The notes: generated by a model from the letters alone, not told the origin. A DNA stretch of 64,000 nt from Cordylochernes scorpioides (GCA_030710605.1 CP092869.1:13957295-14021294), one strand, 5' to 3'; numbered from the stretch's first letter, positions 31,651 through 42,827 are shown. Numbers and translations are program-made.

Positions 31651-33395
31651 TACAAAGAGGATTATTGGCATGGCCCTAAGCCCAAGAAACATTCAAAGAA
31701 CATTACCATGGCCCTAAGCCCAAGAAACACACAAAGAACATTAGCATGGCCCTAAGCCCAAGAAACATGCAAAGAAGATTAGCTTGGCTCTAAGCCCAAG
31801 AAACACACAAAGAACATTACCATGGCCCTAAGCCCAAGAAACACACAAAGAACATTAGCATGGCCCTAAGCCCAAGAAACATTCAAAGAACATTAGCATG
31901 GCCCTAAGCCCAAGAAACATGCAAAGAAGATTAGCTTGGCTCTAAGCCCAAGAAACACACAAAGAACATTACCATGGCCCTAAGCCCAAGAAACACACAA
32001 AAAACATTACCATGGCCCTAAGCCCAATAAACACACAAAGAACATTACCATGGCCCTAAGCCCAAGAAACATTCAAAGAACATTAGCAAGGCCCTAAGCC
32101 CAAGAAACATGCAAAGAAGATTAGCTTGGCTCTAAGCCCAAGAAACACACAAAGAACATTACCATGGCCCTAAGCCCAAGAAACACACAAAGAACATTAG
32201 CATGGTCCTAAGCCCAAGAAACACACAGAGAACATTAGCATGGCCCTAAGCCCAAGAAACACACAAAGAACATTAGCATGGCCCTAAGCCCAAGAAACAC
32301 ACAAAGAACATTAGCATGACTCTAAGCCCAAGAAACACACAAAGAACATTAGCATGGCCCTAAGCCCAAGAAACACACAAAGAACATTAGCATGGCCCTA
32401 AGCCCAATAAACACACAAAGAACATTAGCATGGCCCAAAGCCCAAGAAACACACAAAGAACATTAGCATTGCCCTAAGCCCAAGAAACACACAAAGAACA
32501 TTAGCATGGCCCTAAGCCCAATAAACACACAAAGAACATTAGCATGGCCCTAAGCCCAATAAACACACAGAGAACATTAGCATGGCCCAAAGCCCAAGAA
32601 ACACACAAAGAACATTAGCATGGCCCTAAGCCCAATAAACACACAAAGAACATTAGCATGGCCCTAAGCCCAAGAAACACACAAAGAACATTAGCATGGC
32701 CCTAAGCCCAATAAACATTCAAAGAACATCAGCATGGCCCTAAGCCCAATAAACATTCAAAGAACATTAGCATGGTCCTAAGCCCAATAAACATTCAAAG
32801 AACATTAGCATGGCCCTAAACCCAAGAAACACACAAAGAACATTAGCAAGGCCCTAAAGCCCAAGAAACATGCAAAGCACATTAGCATGGCCCTAAGCAC
32901 AAGAACATTAGCATGGTCCTAAGCCTAAGAAACATGCAAAGAACATTAGCAGGGCCCTAGGCCCAAGAAACATGCAAAGAAAATTAGCATGGCCCTAAGC
33001 CCAAGAAACACACAAAGAACATTAGAATGGCACTAAGACCAATAAACACACAAAGAACATTAGCATGGCCCTAAGCCCAAGAAACATGCAAAGAACATTA
33101 GAATGGCACTAAGACCAATAAACACACAAAGAACATTAGCATGGCCCTAAGCCCAAGAAACATGTAAAGCACATTAGCATGGCCCTAAGCACAAGAACAT
33201 TAGCATGGTCCTAAGCCTAAGAAACATGCAAAGAACATTAGCAGGGCCCTAGGCCCAAGAAACATGCAAAGAAAATTAGCATGGCCCTAAGCCCAAGAAA
33301 CACACAAAGAACATTAGAATGGCACTAAGACCAATAAACACACAAAGAACATTAGCATGGCCCTAAGCCCAAGAAACATGTAAAGAACATAAACA
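31651..33395 (+). repeat. 38-bp satellite related to the U6 snRNA core, about 45 units
   Basis: The unit is CATTAGCATGGCCCTAAGCC followed by CAAGAAACACACAAAGAA. Units at about 32224 and 32564 read ACAGAGAACATTAGCATGG then CCC, which matches the U6 ACAGAGA box and following bases at all but one position. AAGATTAGC, exactly as in U6, occurs in other units. The remainder (AAGCCCAAGAAACACAC) can be aligned to the U6 stretch from TGCGCAAGG to GACACGC with small gaps, giving a unit of 38 against about 41 in U6. The first unit has AATACAAAGAGGATTATTGG. Variants cluster, as expected of local amplification. It makes no protein. Confidence 0.9.
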
Positions 33396-33399
33396 TGGC

Positions 33400-33739
33400 C
33401 TTCCATCCGAAGAATGTCCAGACTTGTGAATCAGAGTATTTTCCAAAGAATATCGTCAAGGTTGAATCAATAATAAGATCAGTAGTCTGGCTGCAAGTCA
33501 TCAAGACGTGCCCTGGCATTTTTTAAAGTACGGCCCACTTACATATTACAGCATTGTCCCATTTTGAAATGGTTCTGGACCCGTTTGGCTCTCGCCGAGG
33601 TGTATACTGACCCAGCTTGGAAATACCTTTTAGATAACTTATGTCTATTGATTCTAAACCACCTTGTGTTTAAAGTATGCGCATTATTAATGTAAATCTG
33701 TTTACAATTCCGAGATATCTACATTTTGTAATATGCTGT
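33400..33739. other. Stretch without a supported gene
   Basis: Unique-looking sequence after the satellite. No ORF of note. Confidence 0.4.
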
Positions 33740-33834
33740 TGTTGTTGTCGTGTACAATGAAAAAGCCTCAGATGTCCCTGTGCATCTCTATCACATCAGT
33801 CGCAATGCCCATTATCTTGGGTGTGTAAAGCTGC
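33740..33834 (-). mobile_element. 95-bp LINE 3' tail of the 118-bp-array family
   Basis: It matches one unit of the arrays at 1700 and 16570 from TGTTGTTGTCGTG to GTGTGTAAAGCTGC. The exact duplication TGTAATATGCTGT brackets it at 33727-33739 and 33835-33847. This single copy shows where the LINE 3' terminus lies within the 118-bp unit. Confidence 0.9.
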
Positions 33835-34105
33835 TGTAATATGCTGTGGAAACTATATATAACGAAAGTGAAGAAAGTAAAAGTATTTTATTTTGCCCTA
33901 GAAGGAATTTTCGATTGAAAGAATCAGTCATAAATAGAGTTCCCACTCAGTATTTTCCTTAAAACACCTTTTTTTTTCATTCACTTAATGAGAATATAAC
34001 ACAACAACGACAAAAGCCTTTTATTAAAACATTTCGGCTTTCATGGAGTCCAAGAAAGTGAATAACAAACAATGGTAGACAGTATCAATAATAAAGGTAC
34101 AATTA

Positions 34106-34561
34106 CCAGGTCTATTAGTATGAAACGCGAAAATTTTCAGTGAATTCAAAAGTTCACCAATTCCATACAACAAAAGATTTTTGGGGAGGTTTTCCAAGTG
34201 GTTCATTATCAAGTTTGAAATCGCCACTTTGGAATTTTTTAAACCACCTGTAACACTGCGATTTGCTCAGAGCGTGGTCGCCATAAACTTCCTCGAGCAT
34301 TCGGTGGGCTTCAGTGGCACTTTCTTCCAGTTGAAGGCGAACAACAAAACTCCCCGCAAATGGGCACTTTTTGGCTCGGAAATCGCCATTTTCCACAAGC
34401 TCCAGAAATTTTCCACGATTTAAATTTTTCTAAAACTGCACGCGTGCTGATGCCACGTGAGTCAAAAAACAAAACGCCTTCAACTGCGCCAACGTCGGCT
34501 CAAATAAAGATGCACAGCGCTCTCTGGCGGCCATTTTCGCGTTTCATACTAATAGACCTGG
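34106..34561. mobile_element. Internally deleted mariner element, 456 bp
   Basis: The tips CCAGGTCTATTAGTATGAAA and their inverse TTTCATACTAATAGACCTGG are flanked by TA (34104-34105 and 34562-34563). Complementarity extends to ACGCGAAAA. The inside encodes only the transposase N-terminus on the minus strand, so the element depends on another transposase. Confidence 0.9.
34160..34440 (-). pseudogene. Mariner transposase N-terminal HTH fragment
   Basis: Mariner transposases bind their TIRs with an N-terminal helix-turn-helix and cut with a DDD catalytic domain. The minus strand reads FAGSFVVRLQLEESATEAHR, MLEEVYGDHALSKSQCYRWF and KKFQSGDFKLDNEP, the first helix-turn-helix region with the typical YRWFKKF.SGDF word. 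The rest, including all catalytic residues, is deleted. The frame ends at a stop shortly after KPPQKSF. It lies between the TIRs of the 456-bp element, which supports the assignment. Confidence 0.88.
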
Positions 34562-34669
34562 TATACACAGTCTTAGTGGAGAGGTATAACAACCACTGCG
34601 TGTGTAGCAGATTACCTATACAAATTGAAGTTTGTTTTTAAAAGGAACAAATTAACTATTAGTTTAATA

Positions 34670-34746
34670 CAAGGTTATCCCAAAAGTTCGTAAACATATT
34701 ATGATTTATATTTTGCAATTATTTACGAACTTTCAGGGCAACCTTG
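34670..34746. mobile_element. Mariner-type mini-MITE, 77 bp
   Basis: CAAGGTTATCCCAAAAGTTC and the inverse CTTTCAGGGCAACCTTG lie between TA dinucleotides (34668 and 34747). It is the smallest member of the family at 9421 and 46253. Confidence 0.85.
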
Positions 34747-34860
34747 TAATTCTGAAACTTGGCCCACCTGCTGATTGGCCATCCTTGATATAGAACATCA
34801 AAGATTAAATCATTCCTTTATAAGAATTCTGTTATAATTTTATCATGGGTACCAATATTA

Positions 34861-35424
34861 CCAAAGTTGCTCCAAAAGTTCGTAAACACTTGCAAAATAT
34901 ATCATATAGTAGATCATAATTCTAAAAAAAAAATCCATGTAGAAATGGGTCGTATAAAACCCGAAAGCTTGTAAACCCGTTAATAGTCTAAGAAAGAAAC
35001 ATATCCTTGGATATTTATATTTGATTAATATAATTGATACGGAGGATTATAATTCTGATAATCATAATATGTGTTAGTAAATTAAATTTAATTGCCATCT
35101 ATCGTTTAAATTTTACACATATAAATTTACTGGCAATGCGCTTCTTTTAAATATCATCAAATATTATCTGTAGATATTCCTACAGATCCCCTACCATTTG
35201 TACCATAGTCCTTATAATTCGCGCTTCATTTCTCGCCTGTTGAAGGGTTTTTACCCGAAAGCTTGCATCTATGCATAAATAAAAGAAACTCGTCTTCCTT
35301 CACCATGTTTTTTTCGTTTAATTATCTGTAGAGATAATATTTGATGATATTTAAAAGAAGCGCATTGCCAGTAAATTTATATGTGTAAAACATAATATGT
35401 GTATGAACTTTTAGGACAAACCTT
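34861..35424. mobile_element. Composite of mariner-type tips and an inner foldback
   Basis: The outer tips CCAAAGTTGCTCCAAAAGTT and AACTTTTAGGACAAACCTTA are diverged family ends. Inside, arms at about 35100-35176 and 35325-35396 are complementary (words TTTACTGGCAATGCGCTTCT and AGAAGCGCATTGCCAGTAAA). Two hairpin motifs ending CCGAAAGCTTG lie at 34946 and 35236. No ORF is supported. Confidence 0.65.
35236..35265 (+). ncRNA. Hammerhead-like hairpin motif
   Basis: CCTGTTGAAG, the hairpin GGGT-TTTT-ACCC, then GAAAGCTTG. It is followed 20 bp later by AATAAAAGAAAC. The order (CTGNNGA, hairpin, GAAA) is that of a hammerhead core, but CTGTTGA is not the canonical CTGATGA and a cleavage site was not located. 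Relatives are at 56731, 57560, 34946 and 23015. Confidence 0.35.
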
Positions 35425-35754
35425 ATTTTTTGTTGGTTAATTTGTTTAGTACTTGTCAATCACTCGAGATGATACGATACACTGTACTTATAGGTACAGC
35501 CAGCTAGATGTACAGGGCTGTTAGATATTGTGTAAGGAATTCAATCTCAACCCAGGTGTCTCCATCAGTCCGTCTGATTGCAAGTTGAAGGACACCCAGC
35601 TGCTGCTCGACAGCTAAGGTCATCTTGGTTGTTGACAAATATACGGAAGTCTGACAACGTCATTTCTATTAAGTGCTATGTTCCCCCCTCAATTTTGACT
35701 TTCGACTTTATAATAATATCTGTGAGATGAAAGTCTTGAACATAAATATTTGTT

Positions 35755-35835
35755 CGCTTCTGACAAATACAAAAGATTTTTGTCGAAACGTCGAGACAAT
35801 ATAAAGATTTACTGGCCGAAGTATCTTTTATTTGA
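35755..35835 (+). repeat. GAAACGTCG hairpin module
   Basis: CTTCTGACAAATACAAAAGA and TTTTTGTCGAAACGTCG are followed by GATTTACTGGCCGAAGTATC. It is shared with 4687-4750 and 29440-29515. The word ACAAAAGATTTTTGT forms a perfect short hairpin in front of GAAACG. Confidence 0.6.
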
Positions 35836-35980
35836 AGAAATAAATATTAGCTTTGTTTGCCTTAAGGGGATATCTTATATAAGACAATGTTATATATTAT
35901 TTTATATGCATTTTAAGAGGAATCTATGTTAATAATCAGTTGAATTTGATCAAAACCTCGTTTGACACTTAGTTATATAT

Positions 35981-36227
35981 TTAAAAATGCCTATTTTGGA
36001 TCATAAAGTTTTATTTCCAATATTTCGTATGGCAACTCGCCAAACTTCTTCGGGGAACAAGATTGTTTTGAGATGCTCGCGTATCAATTCACGAATATGT
36101 ACAACTGCTATATCGTGAATTGATACGCGAGCTTCTCAAAACAATCTTGTTCCCCGAAGAAGTTTGGCGAGTTGCCATACGAAATATCAGAAATAAAACT
36201 TTATGATCCAAAATAGGCATTTTAAAA
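35981..36227. repeat. Near-perfect palindrome, arms about 115-120 bp
   Basis: From AAAATGCCTATTTTGGATC to its inverse GATCCAAAATAGGCATTTT, complementarity is almost unbroken around a loop of about 14 bases (36098-36111). The right arm has CCCCGAAGAAGTTTGGCGAG, TTGCCATACGAAATATC and AATAAAACTTTATG, an architecture like the hairpin motifs. No ORF is present. Confidence 0.92.
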
Positions 36228-36417
36228 TAATATAATATATGGATGGCTCTATTTTCAAACAAATAGTTATATATAGGAGAAGAAAAACAAGTCGATGAAA
36301 AGAGCTTCTTTCATACGAGGATGATCCAAGGAAGTTCGACCATATTATAGAGCATAGTATTAAATTTATAGATACAATATGTGTTATTAAAAATAAGAAA
36401 GACATATTCTGACCAGA

Positions 36418-36665
36418 AGCACATGTGCTTTACAGATGGCAGAGCGCCATCTAGTGGAACAGAAATCAACTAAACATTGATTTAGCCTGTTACCCTTGAT
36501 ATTTGACCAACCCAATTTCTTGATAAATCAAGAAAAGCTATCCACGAATGTTTTTCGCGCTGTTGGCGCTCGTCAGCGTGGAGTAAGCTATACCACTGCG
36601 ACCAAAAATATTTTTGGTCCCAGAGGCTTCTTGAGAAACCAAGAAATGGGTATTTAAGGCCAAAC
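36418..36665 (-). mobile_element. SINE family 2 (minus strand)
   Basis: Read on the minus strand it has ACCAAAAATATTTTTGGTCG, GTGGTATAGCTTACTCCACG, TTGATTTATCAAGAAATTGG and CACTAGATGGCGCTCTGCC. The tRNA-like head is missing or too diverged to see. Confidence 0.78.
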
Positions 36666-37088
36666 TTAATATGTGTTATGAATAATAATTTATAAAATAT
36701 TGAATAAACAATCGCAATCTTTATGTTTGTTAGTTGAGAAAGCCAACCCCATTAGAAACTGCATGTTCAATTCTGTTCGCCTGAAGTAAATCCAGACTTT
36801 TATATAAAATTTTCATAATTAGCGTTTGTTAAAATTCTAATTAGTTTCCAAACAGCACCTATAATATCGTTAAACAATGGGTCGTGCAACAATGGTGGTA
36901 TTTGTTGCCTATTTTCCCATTTATTGCCGGATTCGATCGTGACAGGACTTTCACCCCTCTGACCTTCTGCTCCACTTCCACGAAGGATTGATAGGAGAGA
37001 GAGAACCAAATTATTTATAAATTTGACCCCTCGCACTTTTATCTGGCTTGTTTTGAGGCCAATCCGGCTGTGAGCGATGCCACGCTTG
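36666..37088. other. Stretch without a recognised gene
   Basis: A 78-codon frame on the minus strand (36800-37036) contains no recognisable domain. Nothing else is supported. Confidence 0.4.
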
Positions 37089-39850
37089 GATTTGGGTGCT
37101 TTGGAATATTTATTGTGTAGTTTGAAATTTTAGATTATGCTGTTTGGAAATTTGGATTGTGGCGTGTGAAATTTTGATTGTTTAGCTTGGAAATTTGGAT
37201 TGGTGATTTGGAAATTTGGATTGGTGGTTTGAAGGACCGAAATTTGAATTGTGTAGCTTGGAAATTTGGATTGAGTGGCTTAATAATTTAGATTGGGTAG
37301 TTAAAGGGCCTGGAAAATTGAATTGTGTAGCTTGGAAATTTGGATTGGTGATTTGGAAATTTGAATTGGGTGGTTTGAAGGGCCTGTAAATTTGAATTGT
37401 GTAGCTTGGAAATTTGAATTGGGTGGTTTGAAGGGCCTGTAAATTTGAATTGTGTAGCTGGGAAATTGGAATTGGGTGGTTTGAAGGACCTGGAAAATTG
37501 AATTGTGTAGCTTGGAAATTTGAATTGGGTGGTTTGAAGGACCTGTAAATTTGAATTGTGTAGCTTGGAAATTTAAATTGGGTGGTTTGAAGGACCTGGA
37601 AAATTGAATTGTGTCGCTTGGAAATTTGAATTGGGTGGTTTGAAGGACCTGTAAATTTGAATTGTGTAGCTTGGAAATTTGGATTGGGTGGTTTGAAGGA
37701 CCTGGAAAATTGAATTGTGTCGCTTGGAAATTTGGATTGGGTGGTTTGAAGGGCCTGTAAATTTGAATTGTGTAGCTTGGAAATTTGGATTGGGTGGTTT
37801 GAAGGGCCTGTAAATTTGAATTGTGTAGCTTGGAAATTTGGATTGGGTGGTTTGAAGGATCTGGAAAATTGAATTGTGTAGCTTGGAAATTTGGATTGTG
37901 TAGCTTGGAAATTTGGATTGGGTGGTTTGAAGGATCTGGAAATTTGAATTGTGTAGCTTGGAAATTTGGATTGGTGATTTGGAAATTTGGATTGGGTGGC
38001 TTGAAGGATCTGGAAATTGAATTGTGTAGCTTGGAAATTTGGATTGGTGATTTGGAAATTTGGATTGGGTGGTTTGAAGGACCGAAATTTGAATTGTGTA
38101 GCTTGGAAATTTGGATTGGGTGGCTTAATAATTTAGATTGGGTAGTTAAAGGGCCTGGAAAATTGAATTGTGTAGCTTGGAAATTTGGATTGGTGATTTG
38201 GAAATTTGAATTGGGTGGTTTGAAGGGCCTGTAAATTTGAATTGTGTAGCTTGGAAATTTGAATTGGGTGGTTTGAAGGGCCTGTAAATTTGAATTGTGT
38301 AGCTTGGAAATTTGAATTGGGTGGTTTGAAGGACCTGGAAAATTGAATTGTGTAGCTTGGAAATTTGAATTGGGTGGTTTGAAGGACCTGTAAATTTGAA
38401 TTGTGTAGCTTGGAAATTTAAATTGGGTGGTTTGAAGGGCCTGGAAAATTGAATTGTGTCGCTTGGAAATTTGAATTGGGTGGTTTGAAGGACCTGTAAA
38501 TTTGAATTGTGTAGCTTGGAAATTTGGATTGGGTGGTTTGAAGGGCCTGTAAATTTGAATTGTGTAGCTTGGAAATTTGGATTGGGTGGTTTGAAGGATC
38601 TGGAAAATTGAATTGTGTAGCTTGGAAATTTGGATTGTGTAGCTTGGAAATTTGGATTGGGTGGTTTGAAGGATCTGGAAAATTGAATTGTGTAGCTTGG
38701 AAATTTGGATTGGTGATTTGGAAATTTGGATTGGGTGGCTTGAAGGATCTGGAAAATTGAATTGTGTAGCTTGGAAATTTGGATTGGTGATTTGGAAATT
38801 TGGATTGGGTGGTTTGAAGGACCGAAATTTGAATTGTGTAGCTTGGAAATTTGGATTGGGTGGCTTAATAATTTAGATTGGGTAGTTAAAGGGCCTGGAA
38901 AATTAAAATGTGTAGCTCCGAAATTTGGATTGGTGATTTGGAAATTTGAATTGGGTGGTTTGAAGGGCCTGTAAATTTGAATTGTGTAGCTTGGAAATTT
39001 GAATTGGGTGGTTTGAAGGGCCTGTAAATTTGAATTGTGTAGCTTGGAAATTTGAATTGGGTGGTTTGAAGGACCTGGAAAATTGAATTGTGTAGCTTGG
39101 AAATTTGAATTGGGTGGTTTGAAGGACCTGTAAATTTGAATTGTGTAGCTTGGAAATTTAAATTGGGTGGTTTGAAGGGCCTGGAAAATTGAATTGTGTC
39201 GCTTGGAAATTTGAATTGGGTGGTTTGAAGGACCTGTAAATTTGAATTGTGTAGCTTGGAAATTTGGATTGGGTGGTTTGAAGGGCCTGTAAATTTGAAT
39301 TGTGTAGCTTGGAAATTTGGATTGGGTGGTTTGAAGGATCTGGAAAATTGAATTGTGTAGCTTGGAAATTTGGATTGTGTAGCTTGGAAATTTGGATTGG
39401 GTGGTTTGAAGGATCTGGAAAATTGAATTGTGTAGCTTGGAAATTTGGATTGGTGATTTGGAAATTTGGATTGGGTGGCTTGAAGGATCTGGAAAATTGA
39501 ATTGTGTAGCTTGGAAATTTGAATTGTGTAGCTTGGAAATTTGGATTGGGTGGCTTGAAGGATCTGGAAAATTGAATTGTGTAGCTTGGAAATTTGAATT
39601 GTGTAGCTTGGAAATTTGGATTGGGTGGTTTGAAGGATCTGGAAATTTGGATTGGGTGGCTTGGGAATTTGGATTGGGTAGCTTGGAAATTTGAATTGGG
39701 TGGTTTGAAGGGCCTGGAAATTTGAATTGTGTAGCTTGGAAATTTGGATTGTGTAGCTTGGAAATTTGGATTGGGTGGCTTGGCAATTTGGGTTGGAGAT
39801 TTGAAAATTTTTGGATTATGTGGATTGGAAATTTTGAATTGTGTGATTAG
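37089..39850. repeat. 22/31-bp satellite with higher-order repeats
   Basis: Two related monomers, about 22 bp (GTGTAGCTTGGAAATTTGGA) and about 31 bp (GGGTGGTTTGAAGGACCTG...), alternate as a 53-bp dimer with variants. A marker word AATAATTTAGATTGGG recurs at 37282, 38127 and 38867, giving larger units of about 845 and 740 bp that are almost identical inside. Stop codons are rare on the minus strand, which creates a 546-codon frame from 39786 to 38146. Its periodic composition (QISKLHN, NFQATQF) is a by-product. Confidence 0.93.
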
Positions 39851-40440
39851 AAAACTCAGTTAGACCTATTGTACACTGGTGCGCAATTTTAAGGTTTTGA
39901 TAGAAATGTAAAATTTTATAATTAAAAATATACTTTTTATAAATGCTTACAAAGAATTAAAAATAGAGAATAAATGGATCACAAAATGTTATGTAAATGA
40001 AGAGACATCTTCTGATCGTGCAACTGAAGATAGATAGCAGTAGGGTATCATTCAGTTCCATGATCAGAATGTGCTCTTCTATTATTATTTTAAATATTCG
40101 GCTCTTTTATCACTAATGGCCAAAGTCAACCAAATATTTTATTTTGTAGAAACAGGTTTTTAAATGTTCTTTTTTTTTCTGAAAATCGACATCACTCTAG
40201 GAGTCCAGGCTACATCAAGAAATAGATAAAAATCGACACAAAGAGCTTATGAGATAAAAATCGTTTATTGTATGATCATGCAGTGATTAATATTGCCACA
40301 TAGCCAAGTGGCAATCATACTCAAGATGATTCCAAACACTTGAGACAAACGCTTCCTGTGGAACATGAGCCTTTGTTCCATGTCGCCATAAATCTGGCCG
40401 TCCATTGTGTCCTCTGGCTTCATATCTCACGTAAGTTATT
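39851..40440. other. Stretch before the 65-bp array
   Basis: AT-rich, then GC-richer from about 40270. A 75-codon minus-strand frame (40287-40514) starts inside the first array unit and has no recognised domain. Confidence 0.4.
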
Positions 40441-42440
40441 GACTTCTTCCTAGCTTCTTGTACTGTTGATCCATCTACATTCAATCTACAGCTGTAGCCT
40501 TTCACAACGGCCATGGACTCCTCGTCTCTTGTACTGTAGAACCATCTACAATCAATCTACAGCTGTAGCCTTTCACAACGGCCACAACGTCTCTTGTACT
40601 GTAGAACCATCTACAATCAATCTACAGCTGTAGCCTTTCACAACGGCCACAACGTCTCTTGTACTGTAGAACCATCTACAATCAATCTACAGCTGTAGCC
40701 TTTCACAACGGCCACAACGTCTCTTGTACTGTAGATCCATCTACATTCAATCTACAGCTGTAGCCTTTCACAACGGCCATGGACTCCTCGTCTCTTGTAC
40801 TGTAGAACCATCTACAATCAATCTACAGCTGTAGCCTTTCACAACGGCCACAACGTCTCTTGTACTGTAGAACCATCTACAATCAATCTACAGCTGTAGC
40901 CTTTCACAACGGCCACAACGTCTCTTGTACTGTAGATCCATCTACATTCAATCTACAGCTGTAGCCTTTCACAACGGCCATGGACTCCTCGTCTCTTGTA
41001 CTGTAGAACCATCTACAATCAATCTACAGCTGCAGCCTTTAACAACGGCCACAACGTCTCTTGTACTGTAGAACCATCTACAATCAATCTACAGCTGTAG
41101 CCTTTCACAACGGCCACAACGTCTCTTGTACTGTAGAACCATCTACAATCAATCTACAGCTGTAGCCTTTCACAACGGCCATGGACTCCTCGTCTCTTGT
41201 ACTGTAGAACCATCTACAATCAATCTACAGCTGTAGCCTTTCACAACGGCCACAACGTCTCTTGTACTGTAGAACCATCTACAATCAATCTACAGCTGTA
41301 GCCTTTCACAACGGCCACAACGTCTCTTGTACTGTAGAACCATCTACAATCAATCTACAGCTGTAGCCTTTCACAACGGCCACAACGTCTCTTGTACTGT
41401 AGAACCATCTACAATCAATCTACAGCTGTAGCCTTTCACAACGGCCACAACGTCTCTTGTACTGTAGAACCATCTACAATCAATCTACAGCTGTAGCCTT
41501 TCACAACGGCCACAACGTCTCTTGTACTGTAGAACCATCTACAATCAATCTACAGCTGTAGCCTTTCACAACGGCCACAACGTCTCTTGTACTGTAGAAC
41601 CATCTACAATCAATCTACAGCTGTAGCCTTTCACAACGGCCACAACGTCTCTTGTACTGTAGAACCATCTACAATCAATCTACAGCTGTAGCCTTTCACA
41701 ACGGCCACAACGTCTCTTGTACTGTAGAACCATCTACAATCAATCTACAGCTGTAGCCTTTCACAACGGCCACAACGTCTCTTGTACTGTAGAACCATCT
41801 ACAATCAATCTACAGCTGTAGCCTTTCACAACGGCCACAACGTCTCTTGTACTGTAGAACCATCTACAATCAATCTACAGCTGTAGCCTTTCACAACGGC
41901 CACAACGTCTCTTGTACTGTAGAACCATCTACAATCAATCTACAGCTGTAGCCTTTCACAACGGCCACAAGGTCTCTTGTACTGTAGAACCATCTACAAT
42001 CAATCTACAGCTGTAGCCTTTCACAACGGCCACAAGGTCTCTTGTACTGTAGAACCATCTACAATCAATCTACAGCTGTAGCCTTTCACAACGGCCACAA
42101 GGTCTCTTGTACTGTAGAACCATCTACAATCAATCTACAGTGTAGCCTTTCACAACGGCCACAACGTCTCTTGTACTGTAGAACCGTCTACAATCAATCT
42201 ACAGCTGTAGCCTTTCACAACGGCCACAACGTCTCTTGTACTGTAGAACCATCTACAATCAATCTACAGCTGTAGCCTTTCACAACGGCCACAACGTCTC
42301 TTGTACTGTAGAACCATCTACAATCAATCTACAGCTGTAGCCTTTCACAACGGCCACAACGTCTCTTGTACTGTAGAACCATCTACAATCAATCTACAGC
42401 TGTAGCCTTTCACAACGGCCACAACGTCTCTTGTACTGTA
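40441..42440. repeat. 65-bp satellite, about 30 units
   Basis: The unit contains GTCTCTTGTACTGTAGAACC, ATCTACAATCAATCTACAG and CTGTAGCCTTTCACAACGGC. Exact 65-bp spacing is seen from about 41200 to 42440. The first third is mixed with a longer variant carrying CATGGACTCCTC, arranged in groups. CTACAGCTGTAG in each unit is a perfect 12-bp palindrome. The many short frames are by-products. Confidence 0.95.
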
Positions 42441-42827
42441 GATCTGACGACCCATCTACATTTTTTTATAATGAGCCCATATGATTATAATTTTAATTCG
42501 TAGATGTATAATGATTTTTTTTTTTAATTTTACTTCAAAGAGTTTTTTGACTTACGACTCAACAAATCATATATTAGGAAACTTTAATCTTACATATAGA
42601 TTAGATACATTCTCTGACTTAAACGTTTACGAAATCTTGGAGAATGGATTCTTTGTTACATATCTTGGTACGTGTTGCCTAGATATTTAGAAAAAATAGT
42701 GAATTTATGAATTTTTAGGTCACTTTTCAATCTAACCTCTCCACTATTATATTTTTAATATATATATATATATATACGTTACTTTTATTCTAATTTAGAA
42801 AGATACATGTGAATAAACCTTCACATA
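42441..42827. other. AT-rich stretch without a recognised gene
   Basis: A 69-codon plus-strand frame (42481-42690) has no recognisable domain. A (TA)n tract is at about 42759-42775. Confidence 0.4.

Noticed and set aside
31651-33395. CRISPR array
   Set aside because: The 38-bp units follow each other directly with no unique spacers, in animal-type DNA with no cas genes.
38146-39786. A 546-codon open frame on the minus strand
   Set aside because: It lies wholly in the 22/31-bp satellite. The protein cycles through the same words in shifting phases and has no domain, so it is a by-product of repeats that lack stop codons.
40441-42440. CRISPR-like array or iterons
   Set aside because: There are no variable spacers. 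The 65-bp unit is a simple satellite, and there is no plasmid or phage context.
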